Notes under the pieces: generated by a model
Databases searched by the model: none
Seen by the model: only the letters and a program-made list of their open reading frames with translations
What the model was told of the DNA's origin: nothing
Assembly: GCA_903959905.1 (NCBI GenBank)
Contig: CAJBYO010000014.1
Span: forward strand, 1-64,000
DNA length: 64,000 bases
Source of the DNA: an uncultured Bacteroidales bacterium
GTDB taxonomy: Bacteria; Bacteroidota; Bacteroidia; Bacteroidales; FEN-979
Reading direction: 5' to 3'
Program-made: the position numbers and the translations under genes
Shown here: one piece after another, positions 43,101 through 51,466 of the stretch
Layout: each line of letters starts with the position of its first letter
Numbering within the stretch: the first letter of the stretch is position 1

Positions 43101-44410
43101 TCATCAGTGAACCAGGCAAGGGCTCCACCTTTTTCTTTACCATCGAAGCAGAATATAAAACAGGCGATGAAACCGACTTCAGCAGCCTTGAAGATATCAA
43201 ACGTATCCTGGTCATTGACGATAACGACAATAACCGGATGATCCTCGAACACACACTTAACAATTGGGGAATTGAATTTACAGGCACTGACAGCGGACTG
43301 TCAGGGCTTAAAATCATTGAAAATTCAAAACCTTTTGATGTGATCATTGTGGACTATCACATGCCCGAATACAATGGCATTGACACCATCAGGATGATCA
43401 GGGAGCGACTCAACATTTCACCCGAAAAACAGCCAACAATACTGTTGCACAGTTCCTCCGACAATATTGACATTTATGACAAATGCAAACAACTCGGGGT
43501 TAAATTTTACCTGACGAAGCCTGTGAAGGCGCATGAACTGATGCAATACCTCAAAAACATACACAATCGTTCTGCTGCCCCGCTCAAAGAGCATTCTGAT
43601 GTGATGCCAAACCCGATTGCCGGGATAACCAACGGACTTCCTATTCTCATACTGGTAGCAGAAGATGTGGTCCTCAACATGGTGCTGATCACAACCCTGC
43701 TAAGGCAGATGCTTCCTAATTCCACTGTGCTTGAAGCAAAAAACGGCAAGGAAGCGGTTGAAATGAGCGTCATTCATCGTCCTGCACTTATTTTCATGGA
43801 CGTTCAGATGCCCGAAATGAGCGGCACGGAAGCCACGATAAAAATCAGGGAGCATGAAAAGATGACCGGAAATCACGTGCCCATCATTGCGCTAACAGCA
43901 GGAGCGATTAAAGGAGAAATGGAGCATTGCCTTCAGGCAGGCATGGATGATTTTCTGACTAAACCCATTGACCGCGATACCCTTCAGAAAATAATAAAAA
44001 ACCACCTGCAACTGATCCAGACACCCGCTGCTGCTATAACGCCCCCCCCCCAGCCCCCCCCCGGGAACCCCCACATCGAGGAAATAAAACTTCTTGACAG
44101 CATCGGGGATAACCGGGAGTTTCTCTCGAATCTGCTTGAATTTGTCCCGATGCAATTCAACAATGATATCCGGGACCTCGGAGATGCAATCCGGACAAGG
44201 GACGCAGGCAACATCAGTAAAATAGCGCATTCCATGAAAGGAGCATCGTTAAACATGTATTTTACCCACATGACGGCGCTGACAATCCGCATTGAGTCCC
44301 ATACCAGGGACTTGGATTTTGATGCCCTGGAAGGCGTTTTCGCCGAATTGGTAACGGAATGGCATTTGGTACATAATGTATTAAAAGAAATAGTTGACCG
44401 AAATCATTGA
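40154..44410 (+). CDS. Multi-PAS hybrid histidine kinase with two receivers and Hpt
   Basis: A 1418-residue phosphorelay kinase with no membrane segment seen. Order: coiled coil (1-125); five PAS-type sensor domains (about 128-250, 255-375, 385-500, 510-630, 640-755; the first with AVEQSPVSIVITALNGDIEYVN, the second ending in DITRRKQAEEA); HisKA with the phosphoacceptor His in NMSHEIRTPLNGV (about 783); HATPase with NLLGNAVKFT, DTGIGID and FGGTGLGL; receiver 1 (Asp about 1067 in IVDYHMPEY); receiver 2 (Asp about 1216 in FMDVQMPEM); a polyproline linker; and an Hpt domain with His about 1358 in IAHSMKGAS. The linker is encoded by C10 and C9 tracts. It probably relays the FIST protein's signal to an unlinked regulator. 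Confidence 0.93.
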   Translation: METRLNKILLRQIKKHFGTSDNGPAEFTAILNDISKTYESFEDDARLLQNSIEISSAELREAFRKHKEDAELRKETIEKISEAISALNPAATNISSAQGKSSSDSSDLINSLITLIEARNQAEVEILKLSKAVEQSPVSIVITALNGDIEYVNPKFCDITGYTKEEAIGQNPRLLKSENSPSELYADLWNTILSGKTWHGELQNRKKNGEHYWETASISPIINEQQNITHFIAIKEDITERRLTEIERVRQAGLIESLLDSIPDIIFFKDTEGNYLGCNPSFVELTGKPKNEITGQDDCSLFDRESAALFMLHDHEVLREQKPYHSEGWVRYPDGRKVLIDILKTPYFSGDGSLIGILGISRDITRRKQAEEAVLKSSQKFEAIILASPDGIGMISLDGKIQLLSDKLAMMYGYSVEQKDEYLGTSFISFIDPSHHELLHNNIHKLLNRELGSKITEYLAIKKDQSRFYVDVNSTVLYDSYGNPESILFIERDITERKKAAELLENERTLFRTIIDLLPDAVYVKDSAGRKIIANPREVAFTGMASEGEILGKTDFELHPDQEAVKAFNEDQFVLTTGNPIFDIEGTLVDKDGKFHWLLCSKVPLRDIHGKITGIVGVSHDITERKNAEEALAQAANRLAIATKAGGVGIWDYDIVHKKLFWDNQMYKIYGISPDISIDAYEAWRAGVHPDDQDQDDHDIEMAIRGEKEFDTEFRVLWPDGSIHNVRSLAFVVRNESGAPLRMIGTNWDITDQKKTEAILLKAKEEADIASKAKSEFLANMSHEIRTPLNGVIGFTELLLNTPLNKTQLQYAKNVRISGHSLLGIISDILDFSKIEAGKMELDHIQTDLIELIEQTSDIIKYNASQKGIELLLDIQHDMPQFIFTDPVRLKQVLVNLLGNAVKFTSSGEVELKMKFTPKNKITGDFNFSVRDTGIGIDKEHQTKLFNAFIQADTSTTRKFGGTGLGLTISSMLVEKMGSKIELISEPGKGSTFFFTIEAEYKTGDETDFSSLEDIKRILVIDDNDNNRMILEHTLNNWGIEFTGTDSGLSGLKIIENSKPFDVIIVDYHMPEYNGIDTIRMIRERLNISPEKQPTILLHSSSDNIDIYDKCKQLGVKFYLTKPVKAHELMQYLKNIHNRSAAPLKEHSDVMPNPIAGITNGLPILILVAEDVVLNMVLITTLLRQMLPNSTVLEAKNGKEAVEMSVIHRPALIFMDVQMPEMSGTEATIKIREHEKMTGNHVPIIALTAGAIKGEMEHCLQAGMDDFLTKPIDRDTLQKIIKNHLQLIQTPAAAITPPPQPPPGNPHIEEIKLLDSIGDNREFLSNLLEFVPMQFNNDIRDLGDAIRTRDAGNISKIAHSMKGASLNMYFTHMTALTIRIESHTRDLDFDALEGVFAELVTEWHLVHNVLKEIVDRNH
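44042..44062 (+). repeat. Paired poly-C tracts (C10 and C9) in the kinase gene
   Basis: C10 at 44042-44051, then AG, then C9 at 44054-44062 encode PPPQPPP between receiver 2 and the Hpt domain. Slippage by one base would remove the Hpt domain. Confidence 0.9.
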
Positions 44411-44571
44411 GTTAAGTCACCATAAGGGAGATGTTCAGTTTCCCGGCATGTTTTTTAGTTCTGAATATTGATTAATTTTGACTCCGCTAACACAGGTTTT
44501 AAAAAGTCAACGACATACCCTTACAAATGAATGGTTGAATTCCTCCAAATATTATCTTAAAAAAAACTGCC

Positions 44572-45510
44572 ATGATAAGGAAAAAAATTTTAGTCACTGG
44601 AGGTGCCGGGTTTCTGGGCTCGCATCTGTGTGAACGACTTCTGAACGAAGGAAACGAAGTAGTGTGTCTTGACAACTATTTTACCGGTCAAAAGCAAAAT
44701 GTGGTGCACCTGCTGGGCAACCCGTTTTTTGAACTGATTCGGCACGATGTCACTATGCCCTTTTTCATTGAGGTTGATGAAATTTACAACCTGGCATGCC
44801 CGGCATCACCGGTTCATTATCAATACAATGCTATTAAAACGGTGAAAACCTCCGTGATGGGGGCCATCAACATGCTGGGTCTTGCGAAACGCATCAAAGC
44901 ACGCATCCTGCAGGCGTCAACCAGCGAAGTGTACGGGGACCCTGAGGTGCATCCGCAGGTTGAATCATATTGGGGACATGTTAACCCGATTGGCATCCGT
45001 TCCTGTTACGACGAAGGAAAACGTATTGCAGAAACACTTTTTGTCAATTATCACCAGCAAAACAATGTACGGATCAAGATCATGCGGATATTCAACACCT
45101 ACGGGCCCCGGATGCATCCCAATGATGGCAGGGTGGTGTCTAATTTCATCGTCCAGGCGCTTAAAGGACAGGATATAACCATTTACGGTGACGGATCTCA
45201 GTCGAGAAGTTTCTGCTACGTAGACGACCTTCTTGAGGGTATGATCAGGCTGATGAATTCCAGGGAAGAATTTACAGGGCCCGTTAACATTGGAAATCCG
45301 AATGAATTTACCATGCTTGAACTGGCAGAGAAGGTGATCAGCCTCACGGGATCAAACTCAAAAATCATTCACATGCCGCTCCCTGCCGATGACCCCACAC
45401 AGCGCCAACCTGATATTTCACTGGCTAAAAAGGAACTTGGGTGGGAGCCCAAAATCATGCTTGATGAGGGTCTGGTTAAAACCATCAACTATTTTAAATC
45501 AATCATCTGA
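44572..45510 (+). CDS. UDP-glucuronate decarboxylase-like SDR epimerase
   Basis: A 312-residue extended short-chain dehydrogenase: NAD-binding [10 protein letters not shown] (9-18), [34 protein letters not shown], catalytic Tyr146-x3-Lys150 in [30 protein letters not shown] and [13 protein letters not shown]. These match UDP-xylose synthase, which converts UDP-glucuronate to UDP-xylose. The next gene, 21 bp on, makes dTDP-rhamnose, so both supply sugars for a surface glycan. No glycosyltransferase is in view. Confidence 0.9.
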   Translation: MIRKKILVTGGAGFLGSHLCERLLNEGNEVVCLDNYFTGQKQNVVHLLGNPFFELIRHDVTMPFFIEVDEIYNLACPASPVHYQYNAIKTVKTSVMGAINMLGLAKRIKARILQASTSEVYGDPEVHPQVESYWGHVNPIGIRSCYDEGKRIAETLFVNYHQQNNVRIKIMRIFNTYGPRMHPNDGRVVSNFIVQALKGQDITIYGDGSQSRSFCYVDDLLEGMIRLMNSREEFTGPVNIGNPNEFTMLELAEKVISLTGSNSKIIHMPLPADDPTQRQPDISLAKKELGWEPKIMLDEGLVKTINYFKSII

Positions 45511-45531
45511 TTCCATCATTAACAAACCCTT

Positions 45532-46392
45532 ATGAAAATTCTGGTAACCGGCGCAAATGGTCAGCTTGGCAGTGAATTACGAATTCTGGCGCATGAACAT
45601 CCCGGCTTTACATTTATTTTTACCGATGTAGCCGAACTTGATATCACTGTTGAAAATGACATTGACATGTTTGTACGGGACGACAAACCCGATGCGATCA
45701 TCAACTGCGCTGCCTATACTGCCGTCGACAAAGCGGAACAGGAAGACAGCCTGGCATTCCTTATCAATGCCACTGCCGTAGGAAACCTGGCAAGGGTTGC
45801 TTCAAAAATCAACGCGGTGCTCATCCATATTTCCACGGATTATGTGTTTGACGGGAAAGGATATAAGCCTTATATGGAGGATGACGCCACAAACCCTGTT
45901 TCTCTCTATGCAAAAAGCAAGCATGCAGGAGAGCAGCAGGTTCAGTCGTATGCCAACCGGGCCATGATTATCCGCACCTCCTGGCTCTACTCGGAATTCG
46001 GAAACAACTTCGTCAAAACCATGATGAAATACGGCAAAGAACGCGGAATGCTGAATGTCGTATTTGATCAGACCGGCACGCCCACCTATGCCCGCGACCT
46101 GGCAGGAACCATTCTTGAAATCCTTCAAAAACAGCCTGATTACAAGGGTGTTGAAGTATTCCATTATTCAAATGAAGGAGTTACCAGCTGGTACGATTTC
46201 GCTAAAGCCATCATGGAATTCAGTAGTATTGATTGCAAGGTCAACCCCATTGAAACAAAAGACTACCCCTTACCGGCAACAAGACCATTCTACAGTGTAT
46301 TTAACAAATTCAAGATCAAACAGCGCTTCGGGATTGCAATACCCTACTGGAAGGACAGCTTGCAGGAGTGTCTGGGCAGGATGGGGAAGTAA
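45532..46392 (+). CDS. rfbD: dTDP-4-dehydrorhamnose reductase
   Basis: A 286-residue RmlD family SDR: TGANGQLGSELR at the N-terminus, INCAAYTAVDKAEQ, ISTDYVFDG, catalytic Tyr-x3-Lys in LYAKSKHAGEQQ (about Tyr126, Lys130), and RTSWLYSEFGNNFVKTM. It reduces dTDP-4-keto-rhamnose to dTDP-L-rhamnose. The other rml genes (rmlA, B, C) are not in the window. It lies between the UXS-like gene and a phosphohexomutase. Confidence 0.93.
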   Translation: MKILVTGANGQLGSELRILAHEHPGFTFIFTDVAELDITVENDIDMFVRDDKPDAIINCAAYTAVDKAEQEDSLAFLINATAVGNLARVASKINAVLIHISTDYVFDGKGYKPYMEDDATNPVSLYAKSKHAGEQQVQSYANRAMIIRTSWLYSEFGNNFVKTMMKYGKERGMLNVVFDQTGTPTYARDLAGTILEILQKQPDYKGVEVFHYSNEGVTSWYDFAKAIMEFSSIDCKVNPIETKDYPLPATRPFYSVFNKFKIKQRFGIAIPYWKDSLQECLGRMGK

Positions 46393-46420
46393 TTGCAACG
46401 TGCAAAGTGCAAAATGAAAC
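46393..46420 (+). repeat. Short heptamer repeat after rfbD
   Basis: Four degenerate 7-bp units (TTGCAAC, GTGCAAA, GTGCAAA, ATGAAAC) begin directly after the rfbD stop codon. It is similar in style to the other boundary arrays of this window, though only two units are identical. Confidence 0.5.
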
Positions 46421-46445
46421 AGTAGCAATTAAAAATATTTAGTTT

Positions 46446-48182
46446 ATGGAGATTGAGAAACTTGTTGAAGAGCGGGCCAAACAGTGGCTGACGGGAAGTT
46501 TTGACAGTGAAACAAAGGCCGCCGTGCAGGCGATGATGGATACGAACCCGGTTGAACTCACTGACTCATTTTACCGGGACCTTGAATTTGGTACCGGTGG
46601 GTTAAGGGGTATCATGGGGGTTGGAACAAACCGGATGAACAAATACACGGTGGGAATGGCAACCCAGGGCCTGGCCAATTACCTGAAACTGATGTTCCCG
46701 GCGCTTAAGCCGATTAAAATGGCCATTTCGCACGACAGCCGGAACAACAGCAAATATTTTGCACGTATTGTTGCTGAAGTCCTTTCAGCAAACGGATTCA
46801 CTGTTTACCTTTTTGACGACCTCCGTCCAACGCCCGAATTGTCATTTGCAATCAGGCATCTCGGCTGCCAGAGCGGTGTCATGGTCACAGCTTCTCATAA
46901 TCCAAAAGAATACAACGGGTACAAAGCATACTGGGATGATGGTGCGCAGATGATCGCACCCCACGATGAAAATGTAATCCGGGAGGTCCAAAAGATCACG
47001 TCTATCAATGATGTTAAATGGTCAGGGTTCAATGAAAACATTGTGAGCATCGGTTCTGAAATCGACAAGGCTTACCTCAACCTGGTGCAGGCGCTTACCC
47101 TGTCGCCTGACTCTGTGAAGCGGCATAAAGACCTGAAGATCGTTTATACGCCATTGCATGGCTGCGGCAGGGAACTGGTTCCTGAGATTCTGAAGCGCTT
47201 CGGGTTTGAAAACATCCACATGGTAAAGGAACAGGCTGTGCCCGATGGAAACTTTCCAACTGTTCATTCACCGAATCCGGAGGAGCACAATGCACTTGAC
47301 ATGGCGATCAAACTCGCAGAAGAACTGCAGGCCGACCTTGTCATGGCAACTGATCCCGATGCCGACCGGGTTGGCATAGCAGTGAGAAACCACAAGAATG
47401 AAATGATCCTGCTCAACGGGAACCAGACTGCAGCATTGCTGTTTTATTATATTCTGACCCGATGGAAAGATAACAACCTGTTCAAAGGCAATGAATTCAT
47501 CGTATCAACCATTGTCACTACCAAGCTCATTTCCGCCATTGCCGGTTCATTCCAGGTTGAATATTTTGAATGCCTTACCGGCTTTAAATTTATTGCCGAT
47601 GTAATCAGGCAAAACGAAGGCCGTAAGAAATACATCGTGGGCGGTGAAGAAAGCTACGGTTACCTCATTGGTGATTTTGTCCGTGATAAAGATGCAGTGA
47701 GCGCATGTGCCCTGATTGCTGAGGCTGCTGCATGGATGGCGGATTCAGGCAAGTCATTGTTTGACCTGCTACTTCAGATTTACCAGAAGTACGGATTCTA
47801 CAAGGAAGGCCTGATCTCGGTTACCCGCAAGGGGAAAAGTGGCGCTGAAGAAATCCAGCAGATCATGGTTGGCTACCGCAATACGCCTCCTGTTGAAGTC
47901 AATGGCTCACGGGTTGTTAAGATCATGGACTACCTGTTGCTGAAAGAAAAGGTGGTTGCCAGTGGTATTGAAAAACCGATTAATCTTCCAAAATCAAATG
48001 TGCTCCAGTTTCTGCTTGAGGATGGCAGCATCATCAGTGTCAGGCCATCCGGCACCGAACCGAAGATTAAATTCTACTTTGGCGTACGTGAACAAATGGC
48101 AGGTATAGAGGAATTTGACATGACTGAGAGAAAGCTGGATGATAAAATTGCCGGCATTATTACTTCCATGAAACTAAAATAA
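46446..48182 (+). CDS. Phosphoglucomutase/phosphomannomutase (alpha-D-phosphohexomutase)
   Basis: A 578-residue phosphohexomutase of the long PgcA/PGM2 type: N-terminal FYRDLEFGTGGLRGIMGVGTNRMN, active-site Ser in GVMVTASHNPKEYNGYK (about 149), metal loop TDPDADRVGIA, sugar-binding GEESYGY and C-terminal phosphate loop RPSGTEPKIKFYF. It interconverts hexose 1- and 6-phosphates and would feed the nucleotide-sugar genes immediately upstream. A DUF5063 gene follows 4-7 bp after the stop. Confidence 0.93.
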   Translation: MEIEKLVEERAKQWLTGSFDSETKAAVQAMMDTNPVELTDSFYRDLEFGTGGLRGIMGVGTNRMNKYTVGMATQGLANYLKLMFPALKPIKMAISHDSRNNSKYFARIVAEVLSANGFTVYLFDDLRPTPELSFAIRHLGCQSGVMVTASHNPKEYNGYKAYWDDGAQMIAPHDENVIREVQKITSINDVKWSGFNENIVSIGSEIDKAYLNLVQALTLSPDSVKRHKDLKIVYTPLHGCGRELVPEILKRFGFENIHMVKEQAVPDGNFPTVHSPNPEEHNALDMAIKLAEELQADLVMATDPDADRVGIAVRNHKNEMILLNGNQTAALLFYYILTRWKDNNLFKGNEFIVSTIVTTKLISAIAGSFQVEYFECLTGFKFIADVIRQNEGRKKYIVGGEESYGYLIGDFVRDKDAVSACALIAEAAAWMADSGKSLFDLLLQIYQKYGFYKEGLISVTRKGKSGAEEIQQIMVGYRNTPPVEVNGSRVVKIMDYLLLKEKVVASGIEKPINLPKSNVLQFLLEDGSIISVRPSGTEPKIKFYFGVREQMAGIEEFDMTERKLDDKIAGIITSMKLK

Positions 48183-48189
48183 AAGTGTG

Positions 48190-48735
48190 ATGACTGAAGA
48201 AAAAATGCCCTCCTCCGACGACCCTGTCTACTCGCGAAAAGTTCTTGAAATGCTTACGGTTGCAAATGAATTCTGCCTGTTCATGGAGAAGGCCGAAGAC
48301 TATTCAATGCAGGAACTTTTAAATTTCCTGCAGAAGATATCTCCACTCATCTACCTGAAAAGCTCATTGCTTCCCGAAATCGACGTTTCGGATGAAGACG
48401 CTGTTGAACATTACGTGAGCGAAGAACAGTGGGAGGCAATGTTTAACCTGCTGTACAATAAATTCGGGGAGGAGGATAACTTCTTCTTTGTCGACCACCA
48501 TGAAAAAAGCCACAATGATTCCTTAAAAGGAAGCCTGGCAGAATCATACACCGACATTTACCAGGATCTGAAAGACTTTTTGCTGCTGTATCAGAAACCC
48601 CTGAAAGCATTCAAGGAAAACGCTGTAAGAGAATGCAGGCGGCTTTTCGAGTCGCGCTACGGCTACAAACTGATCAATGCCCAGGCTGCGATTCACTGTA
48701 TGCTATACCCGGAAGACAACGGCATCATTTTTTAA
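48190..48735 (+). CDS. DUF5063 domain protein
   Basis: A 181-residue acidic, helical protein from the ATG at 48190 (a GTG lies one codon upstream). It matches DUF5063, found across Bacteroidota with no established function. Typical features are VLEMLTVANEFCLFMEKAEDYS, the LLNFLQKISPLIYLKSSLLP helix and the C-terminal RYGYKLINAQAAIHCMLY. It is closely spaced after the phosphohexomutase gene, so probably cotranscribed, without an obvious metabolic link. Confidence 0.8.
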   Translation: MTEEKMPSSDDPVYSRKVLEMLTVANEFCLFMEKAEDYSMQELLNFLQKISPLIYLKSSLLPEIDVSDEDAVEHYVSEEQWEAMFNLLYNKFGEEDNFFFVDHHEKSHNDSLKGSLAESYTDIYQDLKDFLLLYQKPLKAFKENAVRECRRLFESRYGYKLINAQAAIHCMLYPEDNGIIF

Positions 48736-48750
48736 TGCCTTCTGATCCCC

Positions 48751-49779
48751 TCACTTTTTCAATGTGGTTTTATCCAGACGATTGAGCCCTTCAATGGCTT
48801 TGTCATAGTTCACCCTGATCTTGAGCGTCTTCTGATAATCTTCATAGGCATGTTTATAATCACCGGCCAGTTCAAATGCATAACCGCGGTTGAAATAGGC
48901 TTCAACATATTCTGGATCTTTTTTTATTGACTCAGTAAAAAACTGTACTGCTTTTGCAAAATCCTTGAGATAGACAAGGTAGATGTAGCCAGTGTTGAAT
49001 GAGGCTTCCCGAAATGCAGAATCTGACCTGGCAAGCATCTGGTATGTGGCAATAGCCTTGTCGTATTTTCCTGTTTCCTGGTAGTGCAATCCTAGCATAT
49101 AGAGGGCTTCCCTGCTCATCGGGCGCAGGTTCAGGGCGTTTTTAAAGTACAATTCTGCCATCGGGTCCTTTTTGACAGCATATAATTCGCCGAGTTCAAC
49201 ATACGCTTCGTAGTACTCCTGGTTTTTATCCACTGCCTGCTTCAGGTCGGCAACGGCATGTATCGTATCACCCTGCTCAAGCAACCCGATGGCCCTGGTA
49301 AAATAGGCTGCTGCATTCCCGTTATCAACGGCAAGGATTTGCTTGACAGTAATATAACAGTTCTTGTAATCCTTTACGATAAGGTACAGTTTGGCAAGTT
49401 TCAGAGCGGCATCCATATCCCCTGCATTTTTACTTCTTGCCTTGATGAGCGCATCCCTGCAGTCCTCAGGCTTCCCCATCAGCAGGTAGATATCAGAAAG
49501 CGTTACATAAAATGTTGACCTGGCACCGTCGAGGGAGATGGCCCGGTTTATGTCGCTGAGCGCTTTATCAAACTGATGGTCAAGCAGGTAAAATTTCGCA
49601 CGCTTGTTATACAAATCAGGATTTGAGACGTCACTTTCAATCTGTTTGTTCAGTAATGACAGGGTAACCTTTGATGAATCAGCGTTATCTGTCTGTCGTT
49701 TTCCGGCATCTTCTCCGCTCTGACAAGCGGAGAAGGCCATTACACAAATAAATACACAGGCAATAAAAGTTCTGTTCAT
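48751..49779 (-). CDS. TPR-repeat lipoprotein
   Basis: A 342-residue protein. The ATG at 49779 is chosen because it begins a lipoprotein signal (MNRTFIACVFICVMAFSAC) and lies just past the recA stop; the longer frame would run into recA. About eight TPR units follow (DPDLYNKRAKFYLLDHQFDKALSDIN-type phase; AAAYFTRAIGLLEQGDTIHAVADLKQAV; VEAYFNRGYAFELAGDYKHAYEDYQKTL). It probably acts as a periplasmic scaffold. The 1-bp gap to recA implies a common transcript. Confidence 0.85.
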   Translation of the reverse strand: MNRTFIACVFICVMAFSACQSGEDAGKRQTDNADSSKVTLSLLNKQIESDVSNPDLYNKRAKFYLLDHQFDKALSDINRAISLDGARSTFYVTLSDIYLLMGKPEDCRDALIKARSKNAGDMDAALKLAKLYLIVKDYKNCYITVKQILAVDNGNAAAYFTRAIGLLEQGDTIHAVADLKQAVDKNQEYYEAYVELGELYAVKKDPMAELYFKNALNLRPMSREALYMLGLHYQETGKYDKAIATYQMLARSDSAFREASFNTGYIYLVYLKDFAKAVQFFTESIKKDPEYVEAYFNRGYAFELAGDYKHAYEDYQKTLKIRVNYDKAIEGLNRLDKTTLKK

Positions 49780-49780
49780 C

Positions 49781-50785
49781 CTAAGCATGTGTGCTAAGTG
49801 CTTCCCTGATTTTAGCTTCCAGTTCATCGGCGAGTTCGGGGTTATCCTGGAGAATTTTCTTCACGGCATCTCGCCCCTGACCAAGCTTCGTATCTCCATA
49901 GCTGAACCATGAACCGCTTTTCTTGATAACATTGAGTTCAGTGGCCAGGTCAATGATTTCGAACGCCCTGGATATCCCTTCCCCAAAAATAATATCAAAT
50001 TCGGCTTTACGGAAAGGCGGGGCAACTTTGTTCTTTACCACCTTCACCTTCACATGGTTTCCGACAACATCTTCACCCTCTTTGATTTGCGTTTGCCTGC
50101 GGATGTCAAGCCTCACCGATGCATAGAATTTCAATGCATTGCCACCGGTGGTGGTTTCAGGGTTTCCAAACATCACACCGATCTTCTCGCGGAGCTGGTT
50201 GATAAAAATACAGCAGGTCGCCGTTTTGCTGATGGTTGAGGTCAATTTCCTCAGTGCCTGCGACATCAGACGTGCCTGCAGACCCATTTTTGAATCTCCC
50301 ATCTCCCCTTCAATTTCACTTTTCGGGGTGAGGGCAGCTACAGAGTCGATGACGATAATGTCAATCGCCCCCGAACGAATCAGGTTCTCGGTGATCTCAA
50401 GTGCCTGCTCGCCGTTATCTGGCTGGGAGACCAGCAGATTCTCAACATCTACACCCAGTTTTTGGGCATAAAAGCGGTCAAAGGCATGCTCCGCATCAAT
50501 AAATGCTGCGATACCGCCAGCTTTTTGCGACTCAGCGATCGCATGAAGGGCGAGTGTCGTCTTTCCCGACGATTCCGGCCCGTAAATTTCAATCACGCGG
50601 CCTTTTGGCAAACCGCCGATTCCCAGTGCTGCATCAAGTCCAATGGATCCGGTAGATATTACATCAACCGCTTCAATGGCATTGTCACCCAAACGCATGA
50701 TGGTCCCTTTCCCATACGTTTTTTCCAGTTTATCCAGCGTAAGCTGCAGGGCCTTGATCTTTTCTTTGTTCACTTCGTTTGACAT
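49781..50785 (-). CDS. recA: RecA recombinase
   Basis: A 334-residue RecA. Walker [10 protein letters not shown] (69-77), [14 protein letters not shown] (Walker B region), the L2 loop area ([25 protein letters not shown]) and INQLREKIG are all present. The start at 50785 is supported by a strong AAGGAGG Shine-Dalgarno on the minus strand, rare in this window; nine extra codons upstream are unlikely to be used. It would be the activator that triggers cleavage of the S24 repressor encoded 12 kb away. No copy of the 34-bp operator was seen upstream of recA. Confidence 0.96.
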   Translation of the reverse strand: MSNEVNKEKIKALQLTLDKLEKTYGKGTIMRLGDNAIEAVDVISTGSIGLDAALGIGGLPKGRVIEIYGPESSGKTTLALHAIAESQKAGGIAAFIDAEHAFDRFYAQKLGVDVENLLVSQPDNGEQALEITENLIRSGAIDIIVIDSVAALTPKSEIEGEMGDSKMGLQARLMSQALRKLTSTISKTATCCIFINQLREKIGVMFGNPETTTGGNALKFYASVRLDIRRQTQIKEGEDVVGNHVKVKVVKNKVAPPFRKAEFDIIFGEGISRAFEIIDLATELNVIKKSGSWFSYGDTKLGQGRDAVKKILQDNPELADELEAKIREALSTHA

Positions 50786-50804
50786 GGTTTTTCCTCCTTT
50801 TAAG

Positions 50805-50905
50805 CGACGCACGGTGGTGCGTGTTTGCGGTTAATGATCCTTTGTGACCTGGCCAAGACGCACGATGCGCGGCTTTACATGGTCGAGACGCACTGCGGTG
50901 CGTCT
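50805..50905. repeat. REP-like GACGCAC palindromes, three copies
   Basis: Three GC-rich copies between recA and bcp: GACGCACGGTGGTGCGTG (about 50806-50823), AGACGCACGATGCGCGG (50856-50872) and the best hairpin, AGACGCACTGCGGTGCGTCT (50885-50904). They resemble dispersed REP-type hairpins and may stabilise or end the bcp transcript. Confidence 0.72.
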
Positions 50906-51364
50906 TTACAATGATTTCAGGATCTGCGCCGTATGGTTTTTTGTATCTACTTTGGTAAAGATTTGTGCGATTTTTCCTTCTTCATCAACGATAAATGTCA
51001 TCCGGTTGATGCCCTCATATTCTTTTCCGTAAAGCTTCTTTTTTCCCCACACGCCATAATCCATAATTATTTTCTTTGCTTTATCGGGAATCAGGGCAAA
51101 AGGTAATACATATTTTTCAGAAAAATTTTTATGCGACTTTTCATCGTCGGCGCTGATGCCGATAATTTCGAATCCTTTATCCCTGAGGTCCTGATAGTTG
51201 TCCCTCAAATTACACGCCTCGGCCGTGCAACCGGGGGTGTTGTCTTTTGGATAGAAATAGATGATCACCTTGCGGCCCTTCATCGACGCCAGCGAAACCT
51301 GGTTGCCATGCTGATCAGCACCCTCTATCGCAGGAGCAACATCCCCTATCTTTAATTGAGCCAT
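50906..51364 (-). CDS. bcp: Thioredoxin-dependent thiol peroxidase (BCP/PrxQ)
   Basis: A 152-residue peroxiredoxin: peroxidatic Cys46 in NTPGCTAEAC, with Cys51 five residues later as the resolving Cys of the alpha-2 PrxQ type. YFYPKDNTPGCT, LALIPDKAKKI and GRKVIIYFYPKD-type segments complete the family. It reduces hydroperoxides with electrons from thioredoxin; a trxA is encoded at 8342. It ends directly at the REP-like hairpin. Confidence 0.94.
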   Translation of the reverse strand: MAQLKIGDVAPAIEGADQHGNQVSLASMKGRKVIIYFYPKDNTPGCTAEACNLRDNYQDLRDKGFEIIGISADDEKSHKNFSEKYVLPFALIPDKAKKIIMDYGVWGKKKLYGKEYEGINRMTFIVDEEGKIAQIFTKVDTKNHTAQILKSL

Positions 51365-51407
51365 AATCAGATTGTTAAAATTAGATTTATCTTAATTTAC
51401 AAGGGTT

Positions 51408-51415
51408 CAAAATTA
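51408..51415 (-). promoter_or_regulatory. Putative -7 element for bcp
   Basis: The minus strand reads TAATTTTG, 43 nt upstream of the ATG. Confidence 0.42.
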
Positions 51416-51466
51416 GGCATTATGAACAGAACAGCACCTCATTTGATTCCCGAGTTATCAACAAAT

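Noticed and set aside
44572..48735. Nucleotide-sugar cluster considered as a capsule locus
   Set aside because: No glycosyltransferase, flippase or polymerase gene is present; only precursor enzymes are seen.
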